A stretch of DNA of 64,000 nt. Source: an uncultured Polaribacter sp. (lineage in GTDB: Bacteria; Bacteroidota; Bacteroidia; Flavobacteriales; Flavobacteriaceae). Positions 53,588 through 62,896 of the stretch are shown here, piece after piece. The stretch is taken from NCBI RefSeq assembly GCF_947503875.1, contig NZ_CANNFH010000002.1:434001-498000 (forward strand), in the 5' to 3' direction. The position numbers were made by a program, and so were the translations under genes. A model generated the notes under the pieces. It was not told where the DNA came from. It was given only the letters and a program-made list of their open reading frames with translations, and searched no databases. The stretch's first letter is position 1. The number at the start of each line of letters is the position of its first letter.

Positions 53588-54976
53588 TTATTCACTTAAG
53601 ACTTTATCTTCTGCTCCGTGAGTTAATCTTTTAAGTGGTTTTAAAATAGCAATAATTAATAAACCGAATATTGTACACGTAACACCAATTCCTGTAAATA
53701 TTTCAAAATCTCCGGCATTCTCAGACAGTCCTCCCACATAACCAGCAACTTTATTACCTAATCCTGTTGCTGCAAAATATGCTCCCATCATAAAAGACGC
53801 ATATTTAACTGGCGCTAGTTTTGTTATAAAAGAAAGCGCTACTGGAGACGCACATAATTCTCCAATTGTATGAAAAAGATATGCTAAAACAAGCCAAATC
53901 ATTGCTGATTTTTCTGCTATTTCACTACCATTCATTACAACCTCTGAAGATGCTTTACTCATAAAGAAGAACCCAAAAGCCATAATAATCACTCCAACTG
54001 CCATTTTAAATAAAGAGGAGGATTCCTTTCCTTTATTCTTCCATTTGTGCCAAAAACTGCCTATTGCAGTTCCTAATACAATAATAAAAAATGCGTTTAT
54101 AGATTGAAATACTGCTGCAGGCACCTCATTTCCAATTAATGGTAATGAAAATGAAAGCATTCTGTTTGTTTTCTGTTCAGTATACAAACTCATTAGGCCA
54201 CCCGCTTGTTCAAAGGCTCCCCAAAAAACAATTATTATTAAGAATGATAAAAACATTACAAGCATCCTATCTTTCTCTACTTTGTTTAGAGGTTTTTTTA
54301 ATAAATCTTTATCAGGCGAATCTGATTTTCCAATAAAATCTCCAACTGTACCTAAATACTTTAAGCCATACATGTATACAATTTGTCCTAAAGCCATTCC
54401 TATTCCTGCTAATCCAAAGCCATAATGCCAACCATATTTTGCAGCAACTGCCCCAACAGCTAATGCGCCTAAAAATGCGCCAAGATTTATACCAATATAA
54501 AAAACATAGAATCCTTTATCTCTTCTATCGTCTCCTTTTTTGTATAAACCACCAACCATTGTAGAAATGTTAGGTTTTAAAAATCCAACACCTGTTACTA
54601 TAAAAATTAAACCTGTAAAAAACGCCCATTGCTCGTCTACAGCTAAAATTCCATGTCCTATACAAAGCAAAATACCACCCAACATAACTGCCTTTTTTTG
54701 TCCCATAAACTTATCTGCCAGCCAACCACCAGGAATAGAGGTTAAATAAACAAACATGGTGTAAGTTCCATAAAAAGATAATGTCTCTGCATTAGTCCAA
54801 CCATATCCTGATTGAGGATCATTTAAAATTACAGGAGCAGCAAGATATAGTGTAAGTATTGCGCGCATTCCATAGTAAGAAAAACGTTCCCACATTTCAA
54901 CAAAAAAGAGTACAAATAGTCCTACAGGATGTCCAAATAATTCTTTTTGATGCGGTAATTTAACTGTATTGTTCAT
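53588..54976 (-). CDS. POT/PTR-family peptide transporter
   Basis: This 462-aa inner-membrane protein of the major facilitator superfamily imports di- and tripeptides with protons. The POT signature ExxERFxYY is at residues 27-35 ('EMWERFSYY'). 'PNISTMVGGLY' and 'GFYVFYIGINLGAFLGALAVG' are further family motifs; about 12-14 membrane segments. It lies 17 bp downstream of a DPP-IV-like peptidase that would generate its substrates. Confidence 0.93.
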   Translation of the reverse strand: MNNTVKLPHQKELFGHPVGLFVLFFVEMWERFSYYGMRAILTLYLAAPVILNDPQSGYGWTNAETLSFYGTYTMFVYLTSIPGGWLADKFMGQKKAVMLGGILLCIGHGILAVDEQWAFFTGLIFIVTGVGFLKPNISTMVGGLYKKGDDRRDKGFYVFYIGINLGAFLGALAVGAVAAKYGWHYGFGLAGIGMALGQIVYMYGLKYLGTVGDFIGKSDSPDKDLLKKPLNKVEKDRMLVMFLSFLIIIVFWGAFEQAGGLMSLYTEQKTNRMLSFSLPLIGNEVPAAVFQSINAFFIIVLGTAIGSFWHKWKNKGKESSSLFKMAVGVIIMAFGFFFMSKASSEVVMNGSEIAEKSAMIWLVLAYLFHTIGELCASPVALSFITKLAPVKYASFMMGAYFAATGLGNKVAGYVGGLSENAGDFEIFTGIGVTCTIFGLLIIAILKPLKRLTHGAEDKVLSE

Positions 54977-54993
54977 ATTTCTTATTTTGGATT

Positions 54994-57192
54994 TTAGTTA
55001 GATTTAGTAATTAAATGCGTTTCTATAAAATTTGTCATTTTAGTATATAAATTCAAACGCATGTTTTTTCCTTTATAGATGGCATGTGCTCTATCTGGTA
55101 CAATAAATTGATCAAATTGCTTGTTGGCTTCAATTAGTGCATTTGTCATTCTAAAGGTGTTTTGTACATGCACGTTATCATCACCTGTACCATGCACTAA
55201 AAGGTAGTTTCCTTGCAGTTTTTCTGCGTAATTTATTGGTGAATTATCATCATAACCTGCAGGGTTTTCTTGTGGTGTTCTTAAAAAGCGTTCTGTATAA
55301 ACAGTATCATAAAATCTCCATGAAGTTACTGGCGCTACTGCAATTGCAGTACTAAAAATATCGCTTCCTTTTAAAAGACAATTGGTACTCATATGTCCTC
55401 CAAAGGACCAACCCCAAATTCCAATATTGTTTTTATCAATAAAACTTAATTTAGCCAACTCTTTAGCAGATGAAATTTGATCTTCTGTTTCATATTTAAC
55501 TAAGTTTAAATAAGTCGATTTTTTAAACTCAGCGCCTTTTAATCCTGTTCCTCGTCCATCTACACAAGCAATAATAATTCCTTTTTGAGCCAACATATTG
55601 TGCCAATAATCATTACTCGCATTCCATTTGTTAGCCACTTGTTGTGATCCTGGTCCAGAATATTGAAACATTAGTAACGGATACTTTTTGTTTTCATCAA
55701 AATCTACAGGCTTAATCATCCACATATTTAATTCGTTACCATTAATAGTTATGGTAGAGAATTCTTTTGCAGACATTTGATAAGAAGCAATTTTTTCTTT
55801 TAAATCTGCATTATCTTTAATTACCTTTAATTTTTCTCCTTCTGCTGTGTACAAAGTGTAAACAGGAGGTGTTATAGCTGTAGAAAAAGTATTGATAAAA
55901 TAATTTAAATTATGGCTGAATGATGCAGCATTTGTGCCTTGTACATTACTCAATTGTTTTTTATTGCTACCGTTTAAACCAACGGAATAAACACCTCTGT
56001 TTATAGAGCCGTTTTCTACAGATTGATAATAAATTGTTTTTTTGTCTTCATTAAAACCATAATAATTGGTTACTTCCCAATTTCCTTTTGTAATCTGATT
56101 GATTAATTTTCCATTAAAATCATAATGATAAATATGATTAAACCCGTCTTTTTCGCTAGTCCAAATAAATGAATTATCTGCTAAAAAAGTAAGGTTGTCT
56201 GTAACGTCTACATAAGCCTTATCTGTATCTTCTAGCAAAAGGCTAACGTTTTTGTTTTTAGTGTTTATTTTGTGTAATTTTAAATGATTTTGATGGCGAT
56301 TTAAAGTAGTTGCCACCAAAATATTTGAGTCATTAGTCCATTTTATTCTGGGTATATATTCGTAATCTTCCAAATTTATTTTGGATGTTTTTTGAGTAGA
56401 AAGTGTAAACGTGTGTAAGGTTACAACTGCATTTTTCTCTCCTGCTTTAGGGTATTTAAATACTTGCCTTGTTGGGTAGTTTTCTGTACCCACAATATCC
56501 ATAGAAAAAGTAGGAACTTCAGATTCGTTAAAACGTAAAAAAGCTAGTTTATTGCTATCCTTGCTCCATTCAAATGCTTTTACAAAAGCAAATTCTTCTT
56601 CATAAACCCAGTCTGTTATTCCGTTAATAACGGAGTTAAATTCACCATCTTTTGTAACTTGGGTAAGTTTGTTTCCTTTTGCAATATCTAGTATGTAAAG
56701 ATTGTTTTTTTTAGCAAATGCAATCTTTTTACTATCAGGAGAAAAGGTTGGTTCTTGAATATCTGTGCCAATTAAATGCACTTGTTTTGTTTGTAAGTTA
56801 TAATGATAAAAAGTACCTGTAAAAGAGCGTCTATATATTTTATTAAAATTTGTACCTAAAATTACAGAAGTTTCGTCTTCATTAAAGCTGTAAGAAGAAA
56901 AACCATCTATAGCATCTAAGGATTTGCTGTTTACTAGAGTAGCAACTTTTTCTAGGGTTTTATAACTGTATTTATCTACAGTGCTATTACCACTATTATC
57001 TGTATTTAATAAAGAATAAAAATCCCCATTCATGGCATTTAAAGCATTCATACGTTCAGGCGAAAATGTACCGTCCCAAATTTCTTCTAAAGTAATTGCT
57101 TTGTCTCCGTTGTTAGAGTTGGTGGAGTTTAAATTGTTTTTTTTACAACTGGTCATAGAAATTATTCCTATTAAAAATAGTATTTTTTTCAT
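54994..57192 (-). CDS. Dipeptidyl-peptidase IV-like S9 lipoprotein
   Basis: This 732-aa lipoprotein (lipobox MTSC, Cys16) has an N-terminal beta-propeller and a C-terminal alpha/beta hydrolase domain. The catalytic triad is Ser596 ('GWSFGGH'), Asp671 ('HGTGDDNVH') and His703 ('DRAHAIY'). The propeller carries 'DWVYEEEF', matching the double-Glu motif of DPP-IV that binds the substrate N-terminus. It removes X-Pro/X-Ala dipeptides from peptides outside the inner membrane. It heads a likely operon with the POT transporter. Confidence 0.93.
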   Translation of the reverse strand: MKKILFLIGIISMTSCKKNNLNSTNSNNGDKAITLEEIWDGTFSPERMNALNAMNGDFYSLLNTDNSGNSTVDKYSYKTLEKVATLVNSKSLDAIDGFSSYSFNEDETSVILGTNFNKIYRRSFTGTFYHYNLQTKQVHLIGTDIQEPTFSPDSKKIAFAKKNNLYILDIAKGNKLTQVTKDGEFNSVINGITDWVYEEEFAFVKAFEWSKDSNKLAFLRFNESEVPTFSMDIVGTENYPTRQVFKYPKAGEKNAVVTLHTFTLSTQKTSKINLEDYEYIPRIKWTNDSNILVATTLNRHQNHLKLHKINTKNKNVSLLLEDTDKAYVDVTDNLTFLADNSFIWTSEKDGFNHIYHYDFNGKLINQITKGNWEVTNYYGFNEDKKTIYYQSVENGSINRGVYSVGLNGSNKKQLSNVQGTNAASFSHNLNYFINTFSTAITPPVYTLYTAEGEKLKVIKDNADLKEKIASYQMSAKEFSTITINGNELNMWMIKPVDFDENKKYPLLMFQYSGPGSQQVANKWNASNDYWHNMLAQKGIIIACVDGRGTGLKGAEFKKSTYLNLVKYETEDQISSAKELAKLSFIDKNNIGIWGWSFGGHMSTNCLLKGSDIFSTAIAVAPVTSWRFYDTVYTERFLRTPQENPAGYDDNSPINYAEKLQGNYLLVHGTGDDNVHVQNTFRMTNALIEANKQFDQFIVPDRAHAIYKGKNMRLNLYTKMTNFIETHLITKSN

Positions 57193-57304
57193 GAAATGTC
57201 TCGTTTAATAAATCTTTGTCAAGTTTACGGAAAAATTGGCAAAAAAAGGCTTAAAACTTACTTGTAAACTATAAAATACTTAAAATTTTAACAGTTTTCA
57301 AAAA

Positions 57305-57337
57305 AAAACTCTTAATACAATAATTGTATTAAGAGTT
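57305..57337 (-). terminator. Terminator after the prohibitin-like gene
   Basis: A 15-bp perfect stem (57305-57319 with 57323-57337) has a 3-nt loop. On the minus strand it is followed by a run of T residues. It lies 27 bp past the stop at 57365. 57193-57304 shows nothing else I recognise. Confidence 0.85.
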
Positions 57338-57364
57338 TAATTTTTTATTTAAAATTGTCTTTTA

Positions 57365-58147
57365 CTATTTTTCTTCTTGACCAATAATTAATGGAGTTTT
57401 ACCATCTGTTATAATTGTTTTGCTATTACCAGACTTTGCCAATTCTCTAAAAGCCTCAATTGCCTTCAATCTTATAATTCCGCTTGTTAAACCTTCTGCA
57501 ATAATTAATTGTGCGTCTCTTTCACCTTTAGCATTAATAATTTTTCTTTCTGCTTCTAATTTTTCTTGGTCTAAAACAAACTTCATACGCATAGCATCCT
57601 GCTCTGCTTGTAATTTTCTTTCTATAGAATTTGCCAAACCTCTAGGCAAACGAATTCTTTTCATTAAAACCGCAATTAAATCAATTCCGTCTGCTTGCTT
57701 TTCAAGATTTATTTTCATTTTCTTTAGAATTTCCGACTCAATTGAAGCTCTCATACCAGAATGCATGTCTTTTGCAAAAAATTGAGCACAGACATCAGAC
57801 GCTGCAGAACGAAATACACTTGTAATTACAGATTCGTAGTCTTGCCCTAAATTTTCTAATACAGAAGCAACCATATTTGCTTCTAATCTATATAGTATAG
57901 AAATTTCACTATCTACACTTAAACCTTCTTTACTAGGTAAACTTAAAACAAGTTTTATATTACTCGTTTTAGTAGACTCTTTAATAACCCTACTAATCAA
58001 AGGATTGTAAACTACAGTTCCTTGAGTTTTAACCTCCTGGGAGAATTTACCCAAAGTTTGTTTAATTCCTACCTCTCCTGGTCTTACTACTGCACAACTA
58101 GAAAATAAAAAAATCCCTAAAATTGCTATTACGCTTAAATTTCTCAT
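57365..58147 (-). CDS. Prohibitin/SPFH-family lipoprotein
   Basis: From the ATG at 58147 the product is 260 aa with lipobox FSSC (Cys17) and an SPFH (band 7) domain. 'VVRPGEVGIKQTLGKFSQEV' and 'RIRLPRGLANSIERKLQAEQDAMRMKFVLDQEKLEAERKIINAKG' (a coiled coil) are prohibitin-like. Such proteins form large envelope assemblies that often bind proteases. An upstream in-frame ATG at 58177 lies ahead of the -7 box at 58175-58182 and is rejected. Being a lipoprotein, rather than membrane-spanning, is less usual for prohibitins. Confidence 0.88.
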   Translation of the reverse strand: MRNLSVIAILGIFLFSSCAVVRPGEVGIKQTLGKFSQEVKTQGTVVYNPLISRVIKESTKTSNIKLVLSLPSKEGLSVDSEISILYRLEANMVASVLENLGQDYESVITSVFRSAASDVCAQFFAKDMHSGMRASIESEILKKMKINLEKQADGIDLIAVLMKRIRLPRGLANSIERKLQAEQDAMRMKFVLDQEKLEAERKIINAKGERDAQLIIAEGLTSGIIRLKAIEAFRELAKSGNSKTIITDGKTPLIIGQEEK

Positions 58148-58174
58148 ATGTATATATTTTATTTTTGTCCTCTT

Positions 58175-58182
58175 CAAAGATA
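58175..58182 (-). promoter_or_regulatory. Candidate -7 box of the prohibitin-like gene
   Basis: TATCTTTG on the minus strand, 27 bp upstream of the ATG, matches TAnnTTTG. The -33 TTG is not clear. Confidence 0.5.
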
Positions 58183-58372
58183 ATTTGGAAATAACTTAAT
58201 AAAAAGGTATTTTAATTGAATTATTCTATGATAACATTGATTTAAATTATTGAATATTTAAAATATTAACTTTTTTTTACGAAATGTTTAATAGATTTTT
58301 AATAAGGTTTTAATTTTTAATAGTAATTTATTTATTCAATCCATTATTTAGGTTCTGTAATACAGATTAAAT

Positions 58373-58380
58373 TATCTTTG
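58373..58380 (+). promoter_or_regulatory. Candidate -7 box of the HMG-CoA reductase unit
   Basis: TATCTTTG matches TAnnTTTG and lies 24 bp before the ATG at 58405. It lies at the alternative upstream start at 58378, which is therefore rejected. The -33 TTG is not clear. Confidence 0.5.
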
Positions 58381-58404
58381 TATTCTAAGAAAATAAGAAT
58401 ATCA

Positions 58405-60129
58405 ATGTCTAAAATTATTTCCGGTTTTTCAAAATTTACGAAAGAAGAAAAAATTGCTTGGTTGGCAAACAATTACTTTCAAAAGAATACAAATGCTACA
58501 GCAATAATAAAACAGTACTTTAATGAAGATGAAAAATTACAACAACTGCATGATGATTTTATAGAAAATACCATTTCAAATTTCTATTTACCCATGGGTG
58601 TTGCGCCTAATTTTGTAATCAATAATAAAACATACGCAATACCTATGGTTATTGAAGAGAGTTCTGTGGTAGCAGCAGCATCTTTAGTAGCAAAGTTTTG
58701 GAGTACAAGAGGTGGCTTTAAGACAACCGTTTTAGGAACCACTAAAATAGGGCAAGTTCATTTTATGTTTGCTGGTAAAAAGGCAGATTTAGCGTCGTAT
58801 TTCAATAAAAATAAAACAGAATTATATGCAGCTACAGCTTCCATTACCAAAAATATGGAAAAACGTGGTGGAGGAATTTTAGATATACAATTGGTTGATA
58901 AAACTGATAAATTAGACAATTATTATCAGTTGCATGTTACTTTTGAAACCAAGGATTCTATGGGTGCAAACTTTATAAATTCTTGTTTAGAGGCCATTGC
59001 AAACCAATTTAGAAATGATACCATTGAGATTGTAATGAGTATACTTTCTAATTATGTGCCAGAATGTTTGGTTAGAGCAGAGGTTTCTTGTAAAGTGGAA
59101 GAATTGGGAGGAGAAAATCCGCAGAAATTTGCCCAGAAATTTGAGCAAGCTGTAAAAATTGCAGCTATAGAACCTTATAGAGCAGTTACCCATAATAAAG
59201 GTATAATGAACGGAATTGATGCTGTAGTTTTAGCTACTGGTAACGATTTTAGAGCTATTGAAGCTGGCGCACACGCTTATGCATCTAGAAATGGAACATA
59301 TAGTAGTTTATCTTATTGTACCATAGAAAACAATATTTTTAGATTTTGGATGGATATTCCGCTAGCTTTAGGAACTGTAGGTGGTTTAACAGCTTTGCAT
59401 CCTTTGGCAAAATTATCTTTAAAAATGCTACAAAAACCTTCTGCACAAGAATTAATGCAAATTATTGCAGCTGCTGGTTTAGCTCAAAATTTCGCAGCTT
59501 TAAGAGCCTTAACAACAAAAGGAATTCAGCATGGGCATATGAAAATGCATTTGCAAAATATTTTGAATCAATTAGGCGCTACAAACAGAGAAAAAGTGAT
59601 AGTTGAAGAATATTTTAAAGAAAAAACGGTGTCTCATGCAGCTGTGGTCTCAAAATTTGAAGCAATTAAAAATACAGTAAATTGGGTCGATTTTAATGAT
59701 GAAATCAAATTGAAACATGTATTAGACCCATTAAAACCTGATACAAAGCCCGTTTTTGGAAAAATGAACGCCCAACAAATGATAGAACATTTGGGTTTTA
59801 TATTACGTATTTCTAATGGTAGAATACAAGCAGATAGTTTTGTAGAGGAAGAAAAATCTGAAAGAAGAAAAATATTTTTAGATTCTGCGGAAGAGTTAAA
59901 AGTAGGTTTTAAACCTGCTGTTTTATCAGAAGAACCAACACCTGTAAAATATGCTTCCTTAGAAAAAGCGATTGAAGATTTATTTATTCAGATTGTTAAA
60001 TTTCATGAGCATTTTAAAACCGCTAAATTAGAAAATCATCCCTTTTTTGGGGAATTAGATTATTCAGGTTGGATTAAATTTCACACTAAACATTTTACAC
60101 ATCATTTTAAACAATTCAATTTAATTTAA
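58405..60129 (+). CDS. HMG-CoA reductase (class II/degradative type) fused to a DinB/DUF1569-like domain
   Basis: Residues 1 to about 430 are a class II 3-hydroxy-3-methylglutaryl-CoA reductase, interconverting HMG-CoA and mevalonate. 'GVAPNFVINNKTYAIPMVIEESSVVAAAS' contains the catalytic glutamate, 'SMGANFINSCLEAI' the dinucleotide region, and 'HNKGIMNGIDAVVLATGNDFRAIEAGAHAYA' the Lys/Asn/Asp active-site segment. The last 130-140 residues are a separate helical domain ending 'GWIKFHTKHFTHHFKQF', the DinB/DUF1569 signature. 574 aa is well above the usual 430. Its stop shares a base with the GHMP kinase ATG. Confidence 0.92.
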   Translation: MSKIISGFSKFTKEEKIAWLANNYFQKNTNATAIIKQYFNEDEKLQQLHDDFIENTISNFYLPMGVAPNFVINNKTYAIPMVIEESSVVAAASLVAKFWSTRGGFKTTVLGTTKIGQVHFMFAGKKADLASYFNKNKTELYAATASITKNMEKRGGGILDIQLVDKTDKLDNYYQLHVTFETKDSMGANFINSCLEAIANQFRNDTIEIVMSILSNYVPECLVRAEVSCKVEELGGENPQKFAQKFEQAVKIAAIEPYRAVTHNKGIMNGIDAVVLATGNDFRAIEAGAHAYASRNGTYSSLSYCTIENNIFRFWMDIPLALGTVGGLTALHPLAKLSLKMLQKPSAQELMQIIAAAGLAQNFAALRALTTKGIQHGHMKMHLQNILNQLGATNREKVIVEEYFKEKTVSHAAVVSKFEAIKNTVNWVDFNDEIKLKHVLDPLKPDTKPVFGKMNAQQMIEHLGFILRISNGRIQADSFVEEEKSERRKIFLDSAEELKVGFKPAVLSEEPTPVKYASLEKAIEDLFIQIVKFHEHFKTAKLENHPFFGELDYSGWIKFHTKHFTHHFKQFNLI

Positions 60130-61058
60130 TGCATTTTTATTCTAACGGAAAATTATTATTAACAGGAGAATACCTTGTTTTAGATGGCGCAAAATCTTTG
60201 GCATTGCCCACAAAATTTGGGCAAGATTTAGTTGTAGAAAAAATTAAAGAAAACCAAATTATTTGGGGCAGTTTTACAAGTACAGGAGCATGTTGGTTTG
60301 AAGCCGTTTTTGATCTAAATAAAATGCGTTTAATTAATGCTACTTTTAATTCAGATAAAGAAGGCAGTGCAGAGTTTGTGGCAGAAACCTTGTTAGATAT
60401 TTTAAAGGAAGCTAAAAGAATGAATCCAAGTTTCTTAGCAACAGCAAACGGATTTGTAGTAAAAACAAATTTAACTTTCCCAAGAGATTGGGGGTTAGGT
60501 AGTTCATCAACCTTAATAAATTCTATTGCAGCTTGGGCAAAAGTAGACGCGTTTCAATTACTTTGGAATTCTTTTAAAGGAAGCGGTTATGATATTGCTT
60601 GCGCTCAAAATAACACGCCAATTTTTTATCAAATAAATGATAAAAAACCTCTTGTAAATCAAGTTGAATTTAACCCTAGTTTTAAAGAAAATTTGTTTTT
60701 TGTGCATTTAAATCAAAAACAAGATTCTAAAGAAGGTATTGCAAAATTTAGAGAAAGTGGTGTTAATTTTGATAAAGAAATAAAAAGAATTTCAGAAATT
60801 GCTGATGAATTTTTAAAAGCCAATTCTGTTTTAAAATTAAACGAATTAATCGTTGAGCACGAACAAATTATTAGTGAAATCATAAAAATTCAACCGGTAA
60901 AAGAAAAATTATTTTCAGACTATAATTTAGGTGAAATAAAAAGTTTAGGTGCTTGGGGAGGAGATTTTGTTTTAGTAACAGGTAATACAGAAACACCAAG
61001 TTATTTTAAGAATAAAGGATTTGAAACAATACTTACTTATGAAGAAATGATTTTATGA
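60129..61058 (+). CDS. GYDIA-family GHMP kinase
   Basis: This 309-aa small-molecule kinase of the GHMP superfamily (mevalonate, homoserine and galactokinase fold) has the phosphate loop 'LTFPRDWGLGSSSTLINS' and the 'GSGYDIACAQNN' signature that names its family. It is coupled to HMG-CoA reductase by TAATG, so it is probably a mevalonate-pathway kinase, though mevalonate against phosphomevalonate cannot be chosen here. The next gene starts inside its stop (ATGA). Confidence 0.9.
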   Translation: MHFYSNGKLLLTGEYLVLDGAKSLALPTKFGQDLVVEKIKENQIIWGSFTSTGACWFEAVFDLNKMRLINATFNSDKEGSAEFVAETLLDILKEAKRMNPSFLATANGFVVKTNLTFPRDWGLGSSSTLINSIAAWAKVDAFQLLWNSFKGSGYDIACAQNNTPIFYQINDKKPLVNQVEFNPSFKENLFFVHLNQKQDSKEGIAKFRESGVNFDKEIKRISEIADEFLKANSVLKLNELIVEHEQIISEIIKIQPVKEKLFSDYNLGEIKSLGAWGGDFVLVTGNTETPSYFKNKGFETILTYEEMIL

Positions 61059-62266
61059 AAAAAATAATAATCATTGGTGGAGGAGCAGCAGGCTATTTTA
61101 CAGCGATTAATGCAAAAGAAAAGAATCCCAATTTAGACATTACAATTTTAGAAAAGGGAAAAGAGGTTTTACAAAAAGTAAAAATTTCTGGCGGTGGAAG
61201 ATGTAATGTAACCCATGCTTGTTTTGAACCTAAAGAATTAGTGAAATTTTATCCTAGAGGAGAAAAAGAATTGCTAGGACCTTTTCATAAATTTATGACA
61301 GGAGATACTTTTGAGTGGTTTGATGATAGAGGAGTTCCTTTAAAAATAGAAGCAGATAATCGTGTTTTTCCAGAAGCAAATACAAGTCAGGCAATTATAG
61401 ATTGTTTTCAAAAAGCGGTTGATAACTTAGGCATAAAAGTGTTCACAAATCATGGCGTAAATTCTGTTTATCAACAAGAAAATAAATGGGTTATTAACAC
61501 AAAAGAACAAATTTTTGAGGCAGATAAAGTTGTAATTGCTGCAGGAAGTTCTAAAAAGGTTTGGGAGTTGTGTAAAACTTTAGAGCATACAATTGTAAAT
61601 CCTGTTCCGTCTTTGTTTACGTTTAATATAAAAGATAAACGATTAACAGATTTGTTGGGTATTGCTGTGCCCAATGCAACTGTAAACATTTCAGGTACAA
61701 AACTAGAAGCGTCTGGCCCTTTGCTAATTACACATTGGGGAATGAGTGGTCCTGCAGTTTTAAAATTATCCGCCTTTGGCGCAAGAATTTTAGCAGATAA
61801 AAAGTATCAATATAATGTTGTGGTAAATTGGTTGTCTAGACCAACAGATAAAGTATTAAATGTTTTGTTGAATTTAAAAAAGAAAGAACCAAGAAAAACG
61901 GTAATTTTAAAATCGCCTTTTACAGAAATTTCTAAACGATTGTGGGAGCGTTTTGTAACGTTTTCAGATATTTCTAAAAACCACAATTGGGCAGATTTAA
62001 ATAATAATCAACTAGAAAAACTAGCACAACAATTAACAAACGGTGTTTACAACGCAAATGGTAGAACTACTTTTAAAGACGAATTTGTAACGGCTGGTGG
62101 AGTAGATTTAAAAGAAATCAATTTTAAAAATTTTGAAAGCAGAAAACATAAAAACCTCTTTTTTGTAGGTGAAGTTTTAAATATTGATGCTGTAACTGGC
62201 GGATTTAATTTTCAGAATGCATGGACAGGTGGTTATCTTTGCGCGCAAGCGATATCTGAAGTATAA
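61055..62266 (+). CDS. BaiN/HI0933-family FAD-dependent oxidoreductase
   Basis: This 403-aa flavoprotein has the dinucleotide motif 'IIGGGAAGYFTAINA' at its start, 'KISGGGRCNVTHACFEPKELVKFYP' (HI0933-like signature) and a C-terminal FAD motif 'FVGEVLNIDAVTGGFNFQNAWTGGYLCAQAI'. The family reduces C=C bonds in some members, but the substrate here is unknown. A 4-bp overlap with the GHMP kinase suggests cotranscription. Confidence 0.92.
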   Translation: MKKIIIIGGGAAGYFTAINAKEKNPNLDITILEKGKEVLQKVKISGGGRCNVTHACFEPKELVKFYPRGEKELLGPFHKFMTGDTFEWFDDRGVPLKIEADNRVFPEANTSQAIIDCFQKAVDNLGIKVFTNHGVNSVYQQENKWVINTKEQIFEADKVVIAAGSSKKVWELCKTLEHTIVNPVPSLFTFNIKDKRLTDLLGIAVPNATVNISGTKLEASGPLLITHWGMSGPAVLKLSAFGARILADKKYQYNVVVNWLSRPTDKVLNVLLNLKKKEPRKTVILKSPFTEISKRLWERFVTFSDISKNHNWADLNNNQLEKLAQQLTNGVYNANGRTTFKDEFVTAGGVDLKEINFKNFESRKHKNLFFVGEVLNIDAVTGGFNFQNAWTGGYLCAQAISEV

Positions 62267-62281
62267 TTAAAATATAGGTAG

Positions 62282-62319
62282 CAAACTAAAAACCAAAAAC
62301 TAACAACCAAAAACCAAGT
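62282..62319. repeat. Short A/C-rich tandem repeats
   Basis: Imperfect repeats of the type AAAACCAAAAACTAACAACC fill the gap before the redoxin gene. They are non-coding filler resembling the motif at 17040-17105 in style. Confidence 0.5.
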
Positions 62320-62320
62320 T

Positions 62321-62878
62321 ATGGCATTAACAGAATCTAACGAATTTTTAATAGGTACAAAAGCACCTGATTTTAATTTATTAAATACAGTAAATGATGA
62401 ATTTGTTTCTTTAGCAGCAGCAAAAGGAGAAAAAGGAACAGTTATTTTATTTATTTGCAATCATTGTCCGTTTGTAATTCATATCAATGAAGAATTGGTT
62501 AAAATGGCCAATGAGTATCAAGCCAAAGGCATCAATTTTATTGCAATTAGCGCTAATGAAATTGAAAACTATCCACAAGATGCCCCAAAATATATGAAAC
62601 AAGTTGCTATTAATTTAAAATACCCTTTTCCGTATTTATTTGATGAAACGCAAGAAGTAGCCAAGGCATATGATGCTGCATGTACACCAGATTTTTATAT
62701 TTTTAATGAAAATTTAAAGTCGGTTTATCATGGGCAGTTAGATAATTCTAGGCCAGGAAATGGAAAACCAGTAACAGGTGCAGATATTAGACTTGCTTTA
62801 GACAATTTACTAGAAAATAAATTAATTTTAGAAAATCAAAAGCCAAGTGTTGGTTGTGGTATTAAATGGAAAAAATAA
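62321..62878 (+). CDS. Thioredoxin-fold (redoxin) protein
   Basis: This 185-aa cytoplasmic protein of the AhpC/TSA-redoxin group has the active-site pair in 'LFICNHCPFVIHINEELV' (CNHC, CxxC) and 'ACTPDFYIFNENLK' with the cis-proline. The HxxH-like 'CNHCPFVIH' is typical of the family found in Bacteroidetes with no characterised substrate. No signal peptide. It is followed by mazG-like and membrane-protein genes. Confidence 0.88.
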   Translation: MALTESNEFLIGTKAPDFNLLNTVNDEFVSLAAAKGEKGTVILFICNHCPFVIHINEELVKMANEYQAKGINFIAISANEIENYPQDAPKYMKQVAINLKYPFPYLFDETQEVAKAYDAACTPDFYIFNENLKSVYHGQLDNSRPGNGKPVTGADIRLALDNLLENKLILENQKPSVGCGIKWKK

Positions 62879-62896
62879 TTTTTTGAAATAGAACAA

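Noticed and set aside
57420..57785. 121-aa frame on the plus strand
   Set aside because: It is antisense to the prohibitin-like gene with no promoter or family features.
58405..60129. Two separate genes misread as one
   Set aside because: The frame is continuous with no stop or frameshift between the reductase and the DinB-like part, and codon use stays uniform, so I keep it as a fusion.
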